This document shows positions 1-6,827 of a DNA stretch of 37,585 bases, in pieces (position 1 is the first letter of the stretch; the number at the start of each line of letters is the position of its first letter). The notes under the pieces are model-generated. The model was not told the DNA's origin, did not search any database, and saw only the letters and a list, made by a program, of their open reading frames with translations. The DNA is from a bacterium (lineage in GTDB: Bacteria > Patescibacteriota > Doudnabacteria > UBA920 > 2-01-FULL-46-14): the NCBI GenBank assembly GCA_030700065.1, contig JAUYKH010000017.1, positions 1-37,585 of the forward strand. The letters are read 5' to 3'. Made by a program: the position numbers and the translations under genes.

Positions 1-1
1 T

Positions 2-150
2 GTTCCGCCACCTGCCCGAATACTTGGAGGGCAGAACACCAAAGAAAAATGTCCTTTCCACTTTCAAAAGAAATTTCACCCCCGCCAAATCTAGACAGCA
101 AGGGACATTTTTCTTTGGTGTTGCCGAGAGAAGCGAGGCAGTGGCGGAAC
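2..150. repeat. Long interrupted inverted repeat (hairpin element)
   Basis: Two arm pairs are visible. Bases 35-54 are the exact reverse complement of 103-122 (20 bp). Outside them, 2-16 pairs with 137-150 with one extra base (GTTCCGCCAC-C-TGCC against GGCAGTGGCGGAAC). The loop is 48 nt. The right side also contains a smaller stem, TGCC-GAGAGAAGCGA-GGCA. Short ORFs run across it, but a symmetric hairpin explains the sequence better than coding. It could be a miniature mobile or REP-like element, or the end of a structured RNA from outside the window. Confidence 0.7.
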
Positions 151-181
151 GATACGAGCGTACGATTCAGTTTCAAGCCAC

Positions 182-198
182 CACGCGCTCCGCGCGTG
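182..198. repeat. Small GC-rich hairpin
   Basis: CACGCG (182-187) pairs with CGCGTG (193-198) around a 5-nt loop. With the larger inverted repeat before it, this accounts for most of the first 300 bases. I see no protein gene and no convincing promoter between 199 and 284. A purine-rich AAAGAAAGGA just before 301 is a ribosome binding site for the next gene. Confidence 0.55.
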
Positions 199-300
199 CG
201 ATTAGTCGGAGTCAGGATTATCAGCAAAATACATTCGAACTTTGTTTAATACACACCGCCAATTAAAGGTCGAATCAATATTTAAAGAAAGGACAAATCT

Positions 301-492
301 ATGCAAAATCAAGAGAATGCCATGAAGCACCTCAAGGAGCACGCGACCTATCCGGCTACCAAGGCCGAATTGGTCGCCCACTGCAATAATCTTTCCGATT
401 TCCCCGAGGAAGATAAAAAGGAATTCGCGGACAGTCTTCCTGAAGGAACTTATAATTCCGCCGAAGAGGTCAGTAAGGCACTCGGCTGGTAG
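301..492 (+). CDS. DUF2795-like small protein
   Basis: A 63-residue soluble acidic protein. The pattern (LKEHATYPATKAELVAHC, then a short acidic stretch, then LPEGTYNSAEEVSKALG) matches the layout of DUF2795 proteins: small helical domains in which 'YPATK-eLv-hA' leads into 'LP...Y-s-eV--Al'. DUF2795 has no established function. The start is fixed by a good Shine-Dalgarno (AAAGGA) a few bases upstream of ATG 301. It stands alone and is followed 24 bp later by a strong terminator, so it is probably a one-gene transcript. It has no signal peptide or membrane segment. Confidence 0.75.
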   Translation: MQNQENAMKHLKEHATYPATKAELVAHCNNLSDFPEEDKKEFADSLPEGTYNSAEEVSKALGW

Positions 493-515
493 ATTCGAAA
501 TCCTCAAGGTTGTTC

Positions 516-543
516 AAAAACCCCGCCTTTTGGCGGGGTTTTT
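516..543. terminator. Bidirectional intrinsic terminator
   Basis: A 7-bp stem CCCCGCC/GGCGGGG with a TTTT loop is flanked by five A's on the left and a T-tract on the right. It can therefore terminate both the plus-strand DUF2795-like gene and the minus-strand sigma/anti-sigma pair that converge here. Confidence 0.93.
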
Positions 544-558
544 GATTTAGGTTGTTTT

Positions 559-1407
559 CTAGAATTCAATGGTTGGCTCGGGGAGGATCACTGGATCTTC
601 CGGCTCTGGATTAACGGCGGGCGTACCGCTTACGTCATGGAGCTGAATCGGCGACTGAATGATTCCGTCCCTGGAATTTGCCTTGCCGCTCGCTGTTGGG
701 GAGGTCGAAGTTGGCGAAACCGGACTTGCGGAAATCCCCTCGACGGATGTACCTTCTCCGCCACTGTTTGCCGCATCGAGCGATTCTCTGGAGACAACAA
801 TTGTTTCAGCGACTGCTTGCTTGACTTCCTGATCAATCTGATCTCCGAAGGAATTCAAGACCTTCTCCTGTTCTTCTACCAGCACCCGGGCATCATCGAG
901 AAGCAGAAGTTCTGGTTTTGACGCCGAAGCGGCCGTGATGACTTGTTTGGTTGCTAATTGCAAATCTTCGAGCGTCTCGGCAACAACTTTGGTGGATTTG
1001 TTTTCCTGAACCAGGGTGACTACTTCTGCCAAGCGCCTTTTGGCATGATTGCTCAAAATCTTCACTTTTCCTTCATCGCTTGTCGTGAATGCAACTTCAA
1101 CTTTTTCGACAGCCCGCTTAACTGGATAAAGCGTCTGCCCAGGGAGGCTTCCCTTTGACGCCCTTGCGGCGCCGCCCACAATGGTGAGTGCCAAAATCAC
1201 TATCAACATAGCCACGGCCGCGCGGCTGAATTTCAAACTTGGAAAAAAAATCCATCCTCTGCTCTTCTCTTCCGCCGCGACTCTTTTCTCCCGAATTCGG
1301 TTTTGAATACGCATCCAAATCGCGACCCTGTCGCCAAGCGAAAGCGGCTTGCGGGAGAGACTCGCAAAAAATTTAGCGATTAACTTGTCAGTATCGTTAC
1401 TCTTCAT
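559..1407 (-). CDS. DUF5667 protein, probable anti-sigma factor
   Basis: A 282-residue protein. Residues 1-55 are cytosolic and basic, a single membrane helix lies at about 62-80, and a DUF5667-type region follows (ASKGSLPGQTLYPVKRAVEK, about 83-200, helical). The last ~80 residues are a low-complexity Ser/Pro/Thr/Gly tail. 'GSLPGQtLYPvK' is the hallmark of DUF5667 proteins, which usually sit next to ECF sigma genes. The gene overlaps the 3' end of the upstream ECF sigma gene by 11 bp, so the two are translationally coupled. This arrangement supports a membrane anti-sigma role with the N-terminal cytosolic part binding sigma. No classical zinc anti-sigma HxxxCxxC motif is seen, so the anti-sigma function is inferred from context. 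Confidence 0.8.
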   Translation of the reverse strand: MKSNDTDKLIAKFFASLSRKPLSLGDRVAIWMRIQNRIREKRVAAEEKSRGWIFFPSLKFSRAAVAMLIVILALTIVGGAARASKGSLPGQTLYPVKRAVEKVEVAFTTSDEGKVKILSNHAKRRLAEVVTLVQENKSTKVVAETLEDLQLATKQVITAASASKPELLLLDDARVLVEEQEKVLNSFGDQIDQEVKQAVAETIVVSRESLDAANSGGEGTSVEGISASPVSPTSTSPTASGKANSRDGIIQSPIQLHDVSGTPAVNPEPEDPVILPEPTIEF

Positions 1408-1981
1408 CTTCGTTATCTTCGTTTAAAAGTTCCTTCAGCTCACTTATGGCCCGGTGTTGGATCACCCGAATCGCTCCTTCGGTCTTTCCGAGCATCTCGC
1501 CGATTTCCCGGTTATCGAACTCGTCAAAAAATTTGAGCTTGATGACCAACTGCTCATCAGAAGTCAATTCACCGAGGACCGCAAAAAACTTTTTCTGCTG
1601 AAAACTTAGATTGGCCCGATCAACTATATTATCCTCATACTCCAAGACATTCTCCAACGTGCTTATGTCCACATCGATTTTCCGACTGCGGTAATAATCG
1701 ATCAGCAAGTTTCTGGCAATCTGGTAAATCCAGCCGTTGAAAGAAGCGGAATCCTCGATAGCGCTGATTTTGTTCCATACCCGCACAAAAGTGTCCGCGA
1801 CCAAGTCCTCGGCGGTTTGCCGGTGATTCGTCCGGTAATAAATGAAGCGGTAGACTTTCTCAAAGTACAGCTCGTAAATCTGGCCGAACGCGACAGAGTC
1901 TCCCTTGGCTGCCTTACTGACCAATTCCGATAAAACCGCTGGTTCCTGCTCACTTTTGTTTGGTGATGAGACCACAAACAT
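1397..1981 (-). CDS. ECF-family RNA polymerase sigma factor
   Basis: A 194-residue sigma-70 family protein of ECF size. Region 2 spans about 30-100 (FGQIYELYFEKVYRFIYYRT, then AEDLVADTFVRVWNKI, then FNGWIYQIARNLLIDYYRSR). Region 4 spans about 135-185 (LGELTSDEQLVIKLKFFDEF, then NREIGEMLGKTEGAIRVIQH), a helix-turn-helix that would read the -35 box. The C-terminus is acidic. It is the first gene of a two-gene operon with the DUF5667 membrane protein. The ATG has no clear Shine-Dalgarno and lies only about ten bases from the predicted transcription start. The promoter upstream has an ECF-type TGAAAC-N16-CGTC signature, which suggests autoregulation. Confidence 0.93.
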   Translation of the reverse strand: MFVVSSPNKSEQEPAVLSELVSKAAKGDSVAFGQIYELYFEKVYRFIYYRTNHRQTAEDLVADTFVRVWNKISAIEDSASFNGWIYQIARNLLIDYYRSRKIDVDISTLENVLEYEDNIVDRANLSFQQKKFFAVLGELTSDEQLVIKLKFFDEFDNREIGEMLGKTEGAIRVIQHRAISELKELLNEDNEDEE

Positions 1982-1997
1982 TACGGCTAATGATAAA

Positions 1998-2023
1998 GAC
2001 GGTCAATCATTAAATTTGTTTCA
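1998..2023 (-). promoter_or_regulatory. ECF-type promoter of the sigma/anti-sigma operon
   Basis: On the minus strand TGAAAC (2018-2023) and CGTC (1998-2001) are separated by exactly 16 bases. This is the -35 'AAC' and -10 'CGT' pattern known for many ECF sigma groups. It sits 17 bp before the sigma ATG, implying a very short leader. Confidence 0.6.
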
Positions 2024-2077
2024 AATACAATCATTTTAGTCGGGTGATTACGCCATATTTTGCCAAAACCCCAAACT

Positions 2078-2167
2078 TGGCGGTGGGGGCGAGATTCGAA
2101 CTCGCGACGGGCTTTCACCCATTCCGGTTTTCAAGACCGGTGCACTAAACCACTATGCGACCCCACC
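2078..2167 (-). tRNA. tRNA-Ser(UGA)
   Basis: Ninety nucleotides including an encoded CCA. The acceptor stem is GGTGGGG/CCCCACC with discriminator G then CCA. The anticodon stem is CCGGT/ACCGG with loop CTTGAAA, giving anticodon TGA (2131-2133). A long variable arm (serine type) and T-arm GCGAG-TTCGAAT-CTCGC complete it. A TATAAT-like -10 at 2176-2181 on the minus strand is well placed for transcription, although its -35 is poor. Confidence 0.95.
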
Positions 2168-2215
2168 CTTTTTGGATTATATAATAAATAAGGGTTATAT
2201 GATAGAATTAATGAT

Positions 2216-2680
2216 ATGGTTGATGAAATAAGCTGGTCGGCACCTGAATATCAGCATTACCCGAAAAGTCTGGGTTGGTTTATTTTTTTGTTTCTGGCAG
2301 GCGCCGGTTTGACGCTGTATTTTCTTCTGCAAAAGGATTTTCTGACCAGCATATTATTCGCGCTTCTTTTCATCATTATCTACTTCTTCTCAAAAGCCAA
2401 ACCGCGAACTTTGCATATTACCCTGGATAGACAAGGCATTAAGATTAACAATAACCGCCTGCCTTATAGCCAAATCAAGAAGTTTTGGATCGTGTATGAT
2501 CCGCCGGAGGTAAAAATTCTAAATTTTGAAACCCTTGCTTATCTGAACAGATATTTAACTCTCCAACTCGAAAGCCAGGACCCTGTAAACATCCGTCAAT
2601 TTCTGCTATCGTATTTACCGGAAGACTTGGACGGCGGGGAGCAGTTTTCGGACAAACTTTCTAGAAAATTAAGATTTTAA
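2216..2680 (+). CDS. Two-helix membrane protein of unknown function
   Basis: A 154-residue protein. A short N-terminal segment (WSAPEYQHYPKSLGWF) leads into two adjacent membrane helices at about 21-37 and 43-60. A soluble C-terminal domain of about 90 residues follows, with alternating strands (LHITLDRQGIKINNNRLPY, then IKKFWIVYDPPEVKILNFE). That resembles the fold of small membrane-tethered PH-like domains, but I cannot name a family with confidence. It stands alone between two tRNA genes. A weak TATGAT-like -10 lies just before the start and no clear Shine-Dalgarno is present. Base use resembles its neighbours. Confidence 0.75.
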   Translation: MVDEISWSAPEYQHYPKSLGWFIFLFLAGAGLTLYFLLQKDFLTSILFALLFIIIYFFSKAKPRTLHITLDRQGIKINNNRLPYSQIKKFWIVYDPPEVKILNFETLAYLNRYLTLQLESQDPVNIRQFLLSYLPEDLDGGEQFSDKLSRKLRF

Positions 2681-2712
2681 AAAAATGCGCTCTCACTTTT
2701 GCCCTCGTAATT

Positions 2713-2768
2713 CCCGCCGACGCTTTCTGTCGAAAGCTTTGGCGGGCAGGCAATGGATAATTGCTGCC
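2713..2768. repeat. Paired hairpins upstream of tRNA-Arg
   Basis: Two partly competing stems. CCCGCC...GCTTTC pairs with GAAAGC...GGCGGG (2713-2746). GGCA-G-GCAAT pairs with ATTGCTGCC (2745-2768). They lie directly before the tRNA gene and after the membrane-protein stop. Neither is followed by a T-tract. Confidence 0.5.
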
Positions 2769-2777
2769 ATGACTTTT

Positions 2778-2849
2778 GCCCCTGTAGCTCAAAGGACAGA
2801 GTGTAGGTTTGCGGAACCTGAGATCGAGGTTCGATTCCTCGCAGGGGCA
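2778..2849 (+). tRNA. tRNA-Arg(GCG)
   Basis: Seventy-two nucleotides: acceptor GCCCCTG/CAGGGGC, D-arm GCTC/GAGT, anticodon stem TAGGT/ACCTG (T-G wobble at the end) with loop TTGCGGA, and T-arm CGAGG-TTCGATT-CCTCG. The anticodon is GCG (2811-2813), which decodes CGC directly and CGU by wobble. CCA is not encoded, unlike tRNA-Ser nearby. Most bacteria use an ACG anticodon deaminated by TadA for this box. Confidence 0.9.
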
Positions 2850-2881
2850 GAAGTGATGGCGGGAGCAAAGGGTCCGACCTG

Positions 2882-2916
2882 CCCCGTAGTTATCCTGCAA
2901 GGATATACTATCGGGG
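2882..2916. repeat. Strong hairpin between tRNA-Arg and recG
   Basis: CCCCG-TAGT-TATCC pairs with GGATA-(T)-ACTA-(T)-CGGGG around a TGCAA loop: 14 base pairs with two single-base bulges. A second small stem CTGCC/GGCAG follows at 2920-2932. No T-tract directly follows, so it is not a typical terminator. It may be a processing site or a regulatory structure in the recG leader. Confidence 0.6.
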
Positions 2917-2954
2917 TTCCTGCCGAGGGCAGAAGCTAGGGCGCTACTTTTTTT

Positions 2955-5021
2955 ATGTTATCCCTTAATGATCCAATAACCAAACTCCGCCTGGTCGGGC
3001 CCGCGAATGAAAAAGCACTAAACCATCTCGGAATCAGAACAATCCGCGATCTCCTCAACCATTTCCCCCGCGCGTGGGAGGACCTCACCCAAATTCAGAC
3101 CATATCCGAAATTCGGCCCAACGAAAAAATAAATCTCAAGGCGAGGGTGCGAAAAATCGCTGACCACAGTGCCCGTTTCCGCCGAATGCATTTGACCGAA
3201 GGACTCATCGAGGACGAAACGGGAAGTGTCATCGCGATCTGGTTCAACCAACCCTTTATCAAAAATCTCCTTCAAGAGGGCAAGGAATACTATTTCAGCG
3301 GGAAAGCGCAATTCTACAAGGAAAAGCTTCAGTTTATGAGTCCGACTTTCGAAGCCGCGAAAGAAGACACAATCCACACCGCGGGAATCATTCCGACATA
3401 CGAACTAACGGAGGGAATCACCCAAAAACAAATCCGATATTGGCTGAAAAGCTGCCTCCCCCTTGCGCGTCTGATTGAGGATTATCTGCCAAGCTCGATA
3501 AGAGAAAAATTAGGGCTCCCGAATACAAGCTATGCCGTAAGCCAAATCCACTTTCCAAGCAGTAAGGAGTCCCTCGAAAAAGCCCGCAGACGGCTGGCAT
3601 TCGGCGAGCTTTTTTTGTTTCAGCTTGCGCTCGCGTCTTTTAAGCAAAAAATTAAATCGCTTTCTGCTCCGCGAATCCTTTTTGATGTTGCGCTCGTAAA
3701 AAAATTCGTGGCGAGTCTGCCGTTTCGCCTCACCTCATCCCAGCGCCTCGCCGCCTGGGAAATCCTGAAAGATTTGGCGGCGCCGCACCCGATGAACCGT
3801 CTGCTCGAAGGGGAAGTTGGCTCCGGCAAAACAGTCGTCGCGGGGATCGCCATGCTCGAGGCGGCCAAAGCCGGCTGGCAGTCAGTCCTGCTTTCTCCCA
3901 CCGAAATTCTCGCCTGGCAGCATTACCATACCCTGCAAAACCTTTTTGAAAAAAGCGGACTCCAGATCGCTCTACTTACCGGAAGCCGTAAAATCGGGTC
4001 GCCGTCGGACATCGCGGCTGGGGAGACAAAAATAATCGTCGGCACGCACGCGCTGCTGCAGGAGCGCATAACTTTCAAAAAAATCGGCCTTTTGGTCGTG
4101 GATGAACAACACCGCTTCGGCGTGAAACAGCGCATGGCGCTCTTACGCGAACAAGAATCCTCGCTTGTCCCCCATCTGCTGTCAATGACCGCGACCCCGA
4201 TCCCGCGGACGCTGGCGCTGGCTTTTTACGGCGATCTGGATATCTCCGTTTTGAAGGAACTGCCCCAGGGAAGGAAGAAAATAGTCACCAGACTGGTTAA
4301 GCCAGAAATCCGGAAAACCGCTTATGCATTCGTGCGAAAAGAAATTAACAACGGCCGGCAAGCCTATGTCGTGACCCCGCTCATCGAAGAATCCGCCCCC
4401 CGCCCTTCCTCCCCCTCGAGGGGGGAGGAATTAAAGGAGGGGGCAAAGGCCGCCACCGTCGAAGCGGAAAAACTGAAAAAAATCTTTCCCGAATTTGAAA
4501 TCGGCCTTCTGCACGGCCGCCTGCCAGGCAATGAAAAGAAAAATATTATGGATGAATTCAAGTCCGGGACGGTGCAAATTCTGGTCTCGACCACAGTGAT
4601 TGAGGTCGGGGTGGATGTGCCGAACGCGACGCTGATGCTCATCGAAAACGCGGAACGCTTCGGCCTTTCCCAGCTTCATCAGTTGCGCGGGCGGGTCGGC
4701 CGATCCGATTTGCAATCCTACTGTTTGCTGTTTGCAGAAAACTCGGGGCAGGCCGCGCTTGAAAGGCTCGAGGCGCTGGTTCAATCAAACGACGGCTTTG
4801 AACTGGCGGAAATTGATCTCAAAACACGCGGCCCCGGCGAGGTGCTGGGCACCAAGCAATCGGGGTATATTCCTTTCAGGGTCGCGAAACTTTCCGATAA
4901 AAAACTCATCAAACAAGCCAAAGAAGAAGCGCAAAAACTGCTGGAAAAACACAATCTGGAGGACTTTCCAATTCTAAAACAAAAAGTGGAAAACCTGGCA
5001 AAAAACGCGCATTTGGAATAA
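2955..5021 (+). CDS. recG: ATP-dependent DNA helicase RecG
   Basis: A 688-residue protein, close to the usual ~690. It remodels stalled replication forks and Holliday junctions in the cytosol. The N-terminal wedge/OB domain spans about 50-150. Helicase domain 1 has Walker A LLEGEVGSGKT (about 284-294), the DEQH box (about 383-386) followed by RFGVKQR, and MTATPIPRTLAL. Helicase domain 2 has STTVIEVGVDVPNATLMLIE and QLRGRVGRS. The TRG-like tail ends DFPILKQKVE. A segment of about 15 extra residues (APRPSSPSRGEELKEGAK, about 479-497) lies between PLIEES and the helicase-2 core and is encoded by a GC-rich palindrome. ATG 2955 has no clear Shine-Dalgarno. Confidence 0.97.
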   Translation: MLSLNDPITKLRLVGPANEKALNHLGIRTIRDLLNHFPRAWEDLTQIQTISEIRPNEKINLKARVRKIADHSARFRRMHLTEGLIEDETGSVIAIWFNQPFIKNLLQEGKEYYFSGKAQFYKEKLQFMSPTFEAAKEDTIHTAGIIPTYELTEGITQKQIRYWLKSCLPLARLIEDYLPSSIREKLGLPNTSYAVSQIHFPSSKESLEKARRRLAFGELFLFQLALASFKQKIKSLSAPRILFDVALVKKFVASLPFRLTSSQRLAAWEILKDLAAPHPMNRLLEGEVGSGKTVVAGIAMLEAAKAGWQSVLLSPTEILAWQHYHTLQNLFEKSGLQIALLTGSRKIGSPSDIAAGETKIIVGTHALLQERITFKKIGLLVVDEQHRFGVKQRMALLREQESSLVPHLLSMTATPIPRTLALAFYGDLDISVLKELPQGRKKIVTRLVKPEIRKTAYAFVRKEINNGRQAYVVTPLIEESAPRPSSPSRGEELKEGAKAATVEAEKLKKIFPEFEIGLLHGRLPGNEKKNIMDEFKSGTVQILVSTTVIEVGVDVPNATLMLIENAERFGLSQLHQLRGRVGRSDLQSYCLLFAENSGQAALERLEALVQSNDGFELAEIDLKTRGPGEVLGTKQSGYIPFRVAKLSDKKLIKQAKEEAQKLLEKHNLEDFPILKQKVENLAKNAHLE
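4397..4450 (+). repeat. GC-rich palindromic insert inside recG
   Basis: The core 4406-4430 is a near-perfect palindrome (TTCCTCCCCC through GGGGGAGGAA). It is followed by a partial echo, AAAGGAGGGGGC. It is in frame and adds a Pro/Ser/Arg/Gly-rich loop to helicase domain 2 at a surface position between conserved blocks. Confidence 0.7.
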
Positions 5022-5026
5022 GACGC

Positions 5027-5054
5027 TTGACGCGGGTACAAACCTATATATAAT
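5027..5054 (+). promoter_or_regulatory. Sigma-70-type promoter
   Basis: TTGACG (5027-5032) and TATAAT (5049-5054) are separated by 16 bp. The promoter begins six bases after the recG stop and would drive the 104-residue orphan gene after a leader of about 220 nt. Confidence 0.75.
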
Positions 5055-5060
5055 TAAATA

Positions 5061-5282
5061 AAAGCCGCCCCTTCCAAAACATCCGCACCTTTAATCCCTT
5101 ACCAAACCATACAAATGTGGCAAATGGAATGGCTGGGGAAAAAATCATTTGGCGGCAATATCGACGAAGGGAGGATAATTAATGAAATGGACATAGACAG
5201 TTCCTAACATGACTCTGGCTCGTTGTTTCTGATTTTCACATTTTCCAACACAAACACACCAACCACATAATCGGAGGAAAGG
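5061..5282 (+). promoter_or_regulatory. Long structured leader with a 4-codon mini-ORF
   Basis: The transcribed leader of the 104-residue gene. GCCGCC (5064-5069) can pair with GGCGGC (5151-5156). A strong Shine-Dalgarno (AAGGGAGG, ending 5174) is followed at ideal spacing by ATG AAA TGG ACA TAG (5182-5196), a mini-ORF encoding MKWT. The main gene has its own strong site (GGAGGAAAGG) just before 5283. This could be attenuation control or a small RNA upstream of the gene. I recognise no riboswitch class. Confidence 0.4.
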
Positions 5283-5597
5283 ATGAATCAAACGACAGTT
5301 CCAGAAACAGAGCACAGGGGTAAAAAATACGGCAAAATCAATGCCGTGATCTTGGCGAATTTGAACAGACAAGGTGCGTCCTGCTGTAGCATCTCGCTCA
5401 AACTGGGAAGCTCAAATAGAGTAAGGGTGCTCGGGGCGACCCAAAACGGCGCGGGCGAGTTGGTCCTGGTGGGCAACCCGGCAAACGAAAGGCTTTGCAA
5501 TGTGTTTCTGACCAACCTCGAGGGATTAAGCCCAACCGAAATTCACCTGATCAAACAAGTCGCGATGGATCACCACGCATTGTCGCTTGTCCATTAA
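5283..5597 (+). CDS. Orphan 104-residue protein of unknown function
   Basis: A soluble protein that I do not recognise. The first ~20 residues are polar and basic (MNQTTVPETEHRGKKYGK). The rest mixes strands and helices, with a CC pair (QGASCCSISLKLG) and a His-rich end (MDHHALSLVH). No signal peptide or membrane helix is seen. The start is secure: GGAGGAAAGG lies immediately upstream at good spacing, by far the best Shine-Dalgarno in the window. A near-consensus promoter about 230 bp upstream and a hairpin downstream make it a one-gene unit. The strong expression signals are unlike those of its neighbours and suggest an abundant small protein. Confidence 0.75.
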   Translation: MNQTTVPETEHRGKKYGKINAVILANLNRQGASCCSISLKLGSSNRVRVLGATQNGAGELVLVGNPANERLCNVFLTNLEGLSPTEIHLIKQVAMDHHALSLVH

Positions 5598-5600
5598 GAG

Positions 5601-5651
5601 GTGTAAAGTCTAAGCCCCCCAGAGAAATTTTCAGTGACTTAGAGTTTACAC
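5601..5651 (+). repeat. Hairpin downstream of the orphan gene
   Basis: GTGTAAAGTCTAAG (5601-5614) pairs with CTTAGAGTTTACAC (5638-5651), 13 of 14 positions, around a 23-nt loop. It is followed only by a CTTTCTT stretch. It may be a weak terminator or an mRNA-stabilising structure. Confidence 0.5.
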
Positions 5652-5706
5652 TTTCTTCCAAGATTCCAGGCGGTCTCTGGCGATTCTCAAAAGGAGTCGA
5701 CTACTG

Positions 5707-5728
5707 AAAAACCCCTGGAAAAAGGGGC
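5707..5728 (-). terminator. Intrinsic terminator of the secretion operon
   Basis: On the minus strand GCCCC-TTTTTCCA-GGGG is followed by TTTTT. It lies about 65 bp after the stop of the last gene of the long minus-strand operon, with nothing else in between except a copy of the 19-base repeat. Confidence 0.7.
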
Positions 5729-5787
5729 GGCACAAACGGGTGTGGTTTCTCCATACATCCCAATCATAATGCCGCCCTTCCTTTTTT

Positions 5788-5806
5788 TATCTCTAACGGG
5801 GTAAAT
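5788..5806 (+). repeat. Solo copy of the TATCTCTAACGGGG half-palindrome
   Basis: TATCTCTAACGGGGTAAAT matches the two arms that flank the GIY-YIG gene at 20201-20220 (inverted relative to this copy) and 20467-20480 (direct). It supplies the last codons and TAG stop of the beta-propeller gene. It lies at the far end of the secretion operon. Confidence 0.75.
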
Positions 5807-6827
5807 CCAACCGGTATAAAAAGCCGGTTTTTTCGTCCACGAAAAATAACACAGACTCCGCGGGATGAAGGAGTATCTGCGTCGGTTCGTATTGCCCCTT
5901 GTTTTCAAATTGATATAATTCTTGCCACTTTCCGGCCCCAAGATCATATTCGCCAAATCCTGATTCAGACGCGAGGACTATCCCCGAGCTGTCCGGCATC
6001 CAGGCAGTTTGTTCAATCGAAGCTGAAGTCTGCAAATCTATTTCCCTCGAAGTGTCCAGATTGTACATAAAAAGCTTCTCGCCTTCTCCGCCGCCCCGCG
6101 AAACTAAAATAAAACGCCCGTCAGGCGAAAACCGCGCCCCTTCATAATCCGCGGCTGGCCCGATCTCGCTGACCTTACCTGTCTCAACATTGACCAGCAA
6201 GAGAGGGGCGGACTGCTCAAAACCAACGGCATACATAACCACTTCCCGCCTGACCGGCGAGGCGGCAAGCTCATAATTGGCCGGATCAAGATCCATCACT
6301 TTCATAAAATTTTCGCTGGTCAAACCGGCGATTTGCAGCTCATGCGCGCTGCTGGTCGCTCCAGCCCAGTCATAGGCAATCTTTTCGTCTCCAGCCAAGA
6401 AGACAGGAGACCTTAACTGCCCGGGGTAAGCCACAAATATCTGTTCCTCCGCGTCATAAAGCTTATGGCGAATATGGCCGTTGACATTCTGTACTATTAT
6501 GAAATCACTCCCTCGATGCTGCCAGATGATCTGAAGCGGAGAAACAACCACCTCGGGTAAAGGGAGCTCTTCTTTTGCTCCTCCGGCAATGGCCTGGTAA
6601 TACATCCGGCCACCTCGGGTCATAAACCACACCCGCTCGGCGTTAAACGATAATACTGGGGAGATCACGCTTTCGGATACGAGGAGTTCGGGCTTCTTGA
6701 CCGTTGCCAAATCTTCCATCAGTCGCTCATCTTGGGGATGGTTTGGCCGCCAGTAAAAATAATAGCCGCCGGCCAGTACCAACCCGAGGATAAGCAGAAT
6801 AATAAAAATTTTAAGAATTGAACGCAT
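5793..6827 (-). CDS. Membrane-anchored TolB/WD40-like beta-propeller protein
   Basis: A 344-residue protein. An N-terminal membrane anchor spans about 6-27 (FIILLILGLVLAGGYYFYW). Repeated four-strand motifs of PD40/TolB type follow, the clearest being ARFSPDGRFILVSRGG and TAWMPDSSGIVLASESG. Such propellers serve as extracytoplasmic protein-binding platforms. The start overlaps the 3' end of the M15-like peptidase gene by 17 bp, so it belongs to the secretion operon and is its last gene. Its final codons and stop lie inside the dispersed repeat at 5788. A surface scaffold role is inferred; substrate or partner is unknown. Confidence 0.7.
   Translation of the reverse strand: MRSILKIFIILLILGLVLAGGYYFYWRPNHPQDERLMEDLATVKKPELLVSESVISPVLSFNAERVWFMTRGGRMYYQAIAGGAKEELPLPEVVVSPLQIIWQHRGSDFIIVQNVNGHIRHKLYDAEEQIFVAYPGQLRSPVFLAGDEKIAYDWAGATSSAHELQIAGLTSENFMKVMDLDPANYELAASPVRREVVMYAVGFEQSAPLLLVNVETGKVSEIGPAADYEGARFSPDGRFILVSRGGGEGEKLFMYNLDTSREIDLQTSASIEQTAWMPDSSGIVLASESGFGEYDLGAGKWQELYQFENKGQYEPTQILLHPAESVLFFVDEKTGFLYRLDLPR

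Noticed and set aside
24-266. Plus-strand open frame over the first hairpin region
   Set aside because: It runs through both arms of a long inverted repeat, has no ribosome binding site and no recognisable domain. The palindrome explains the sequence.
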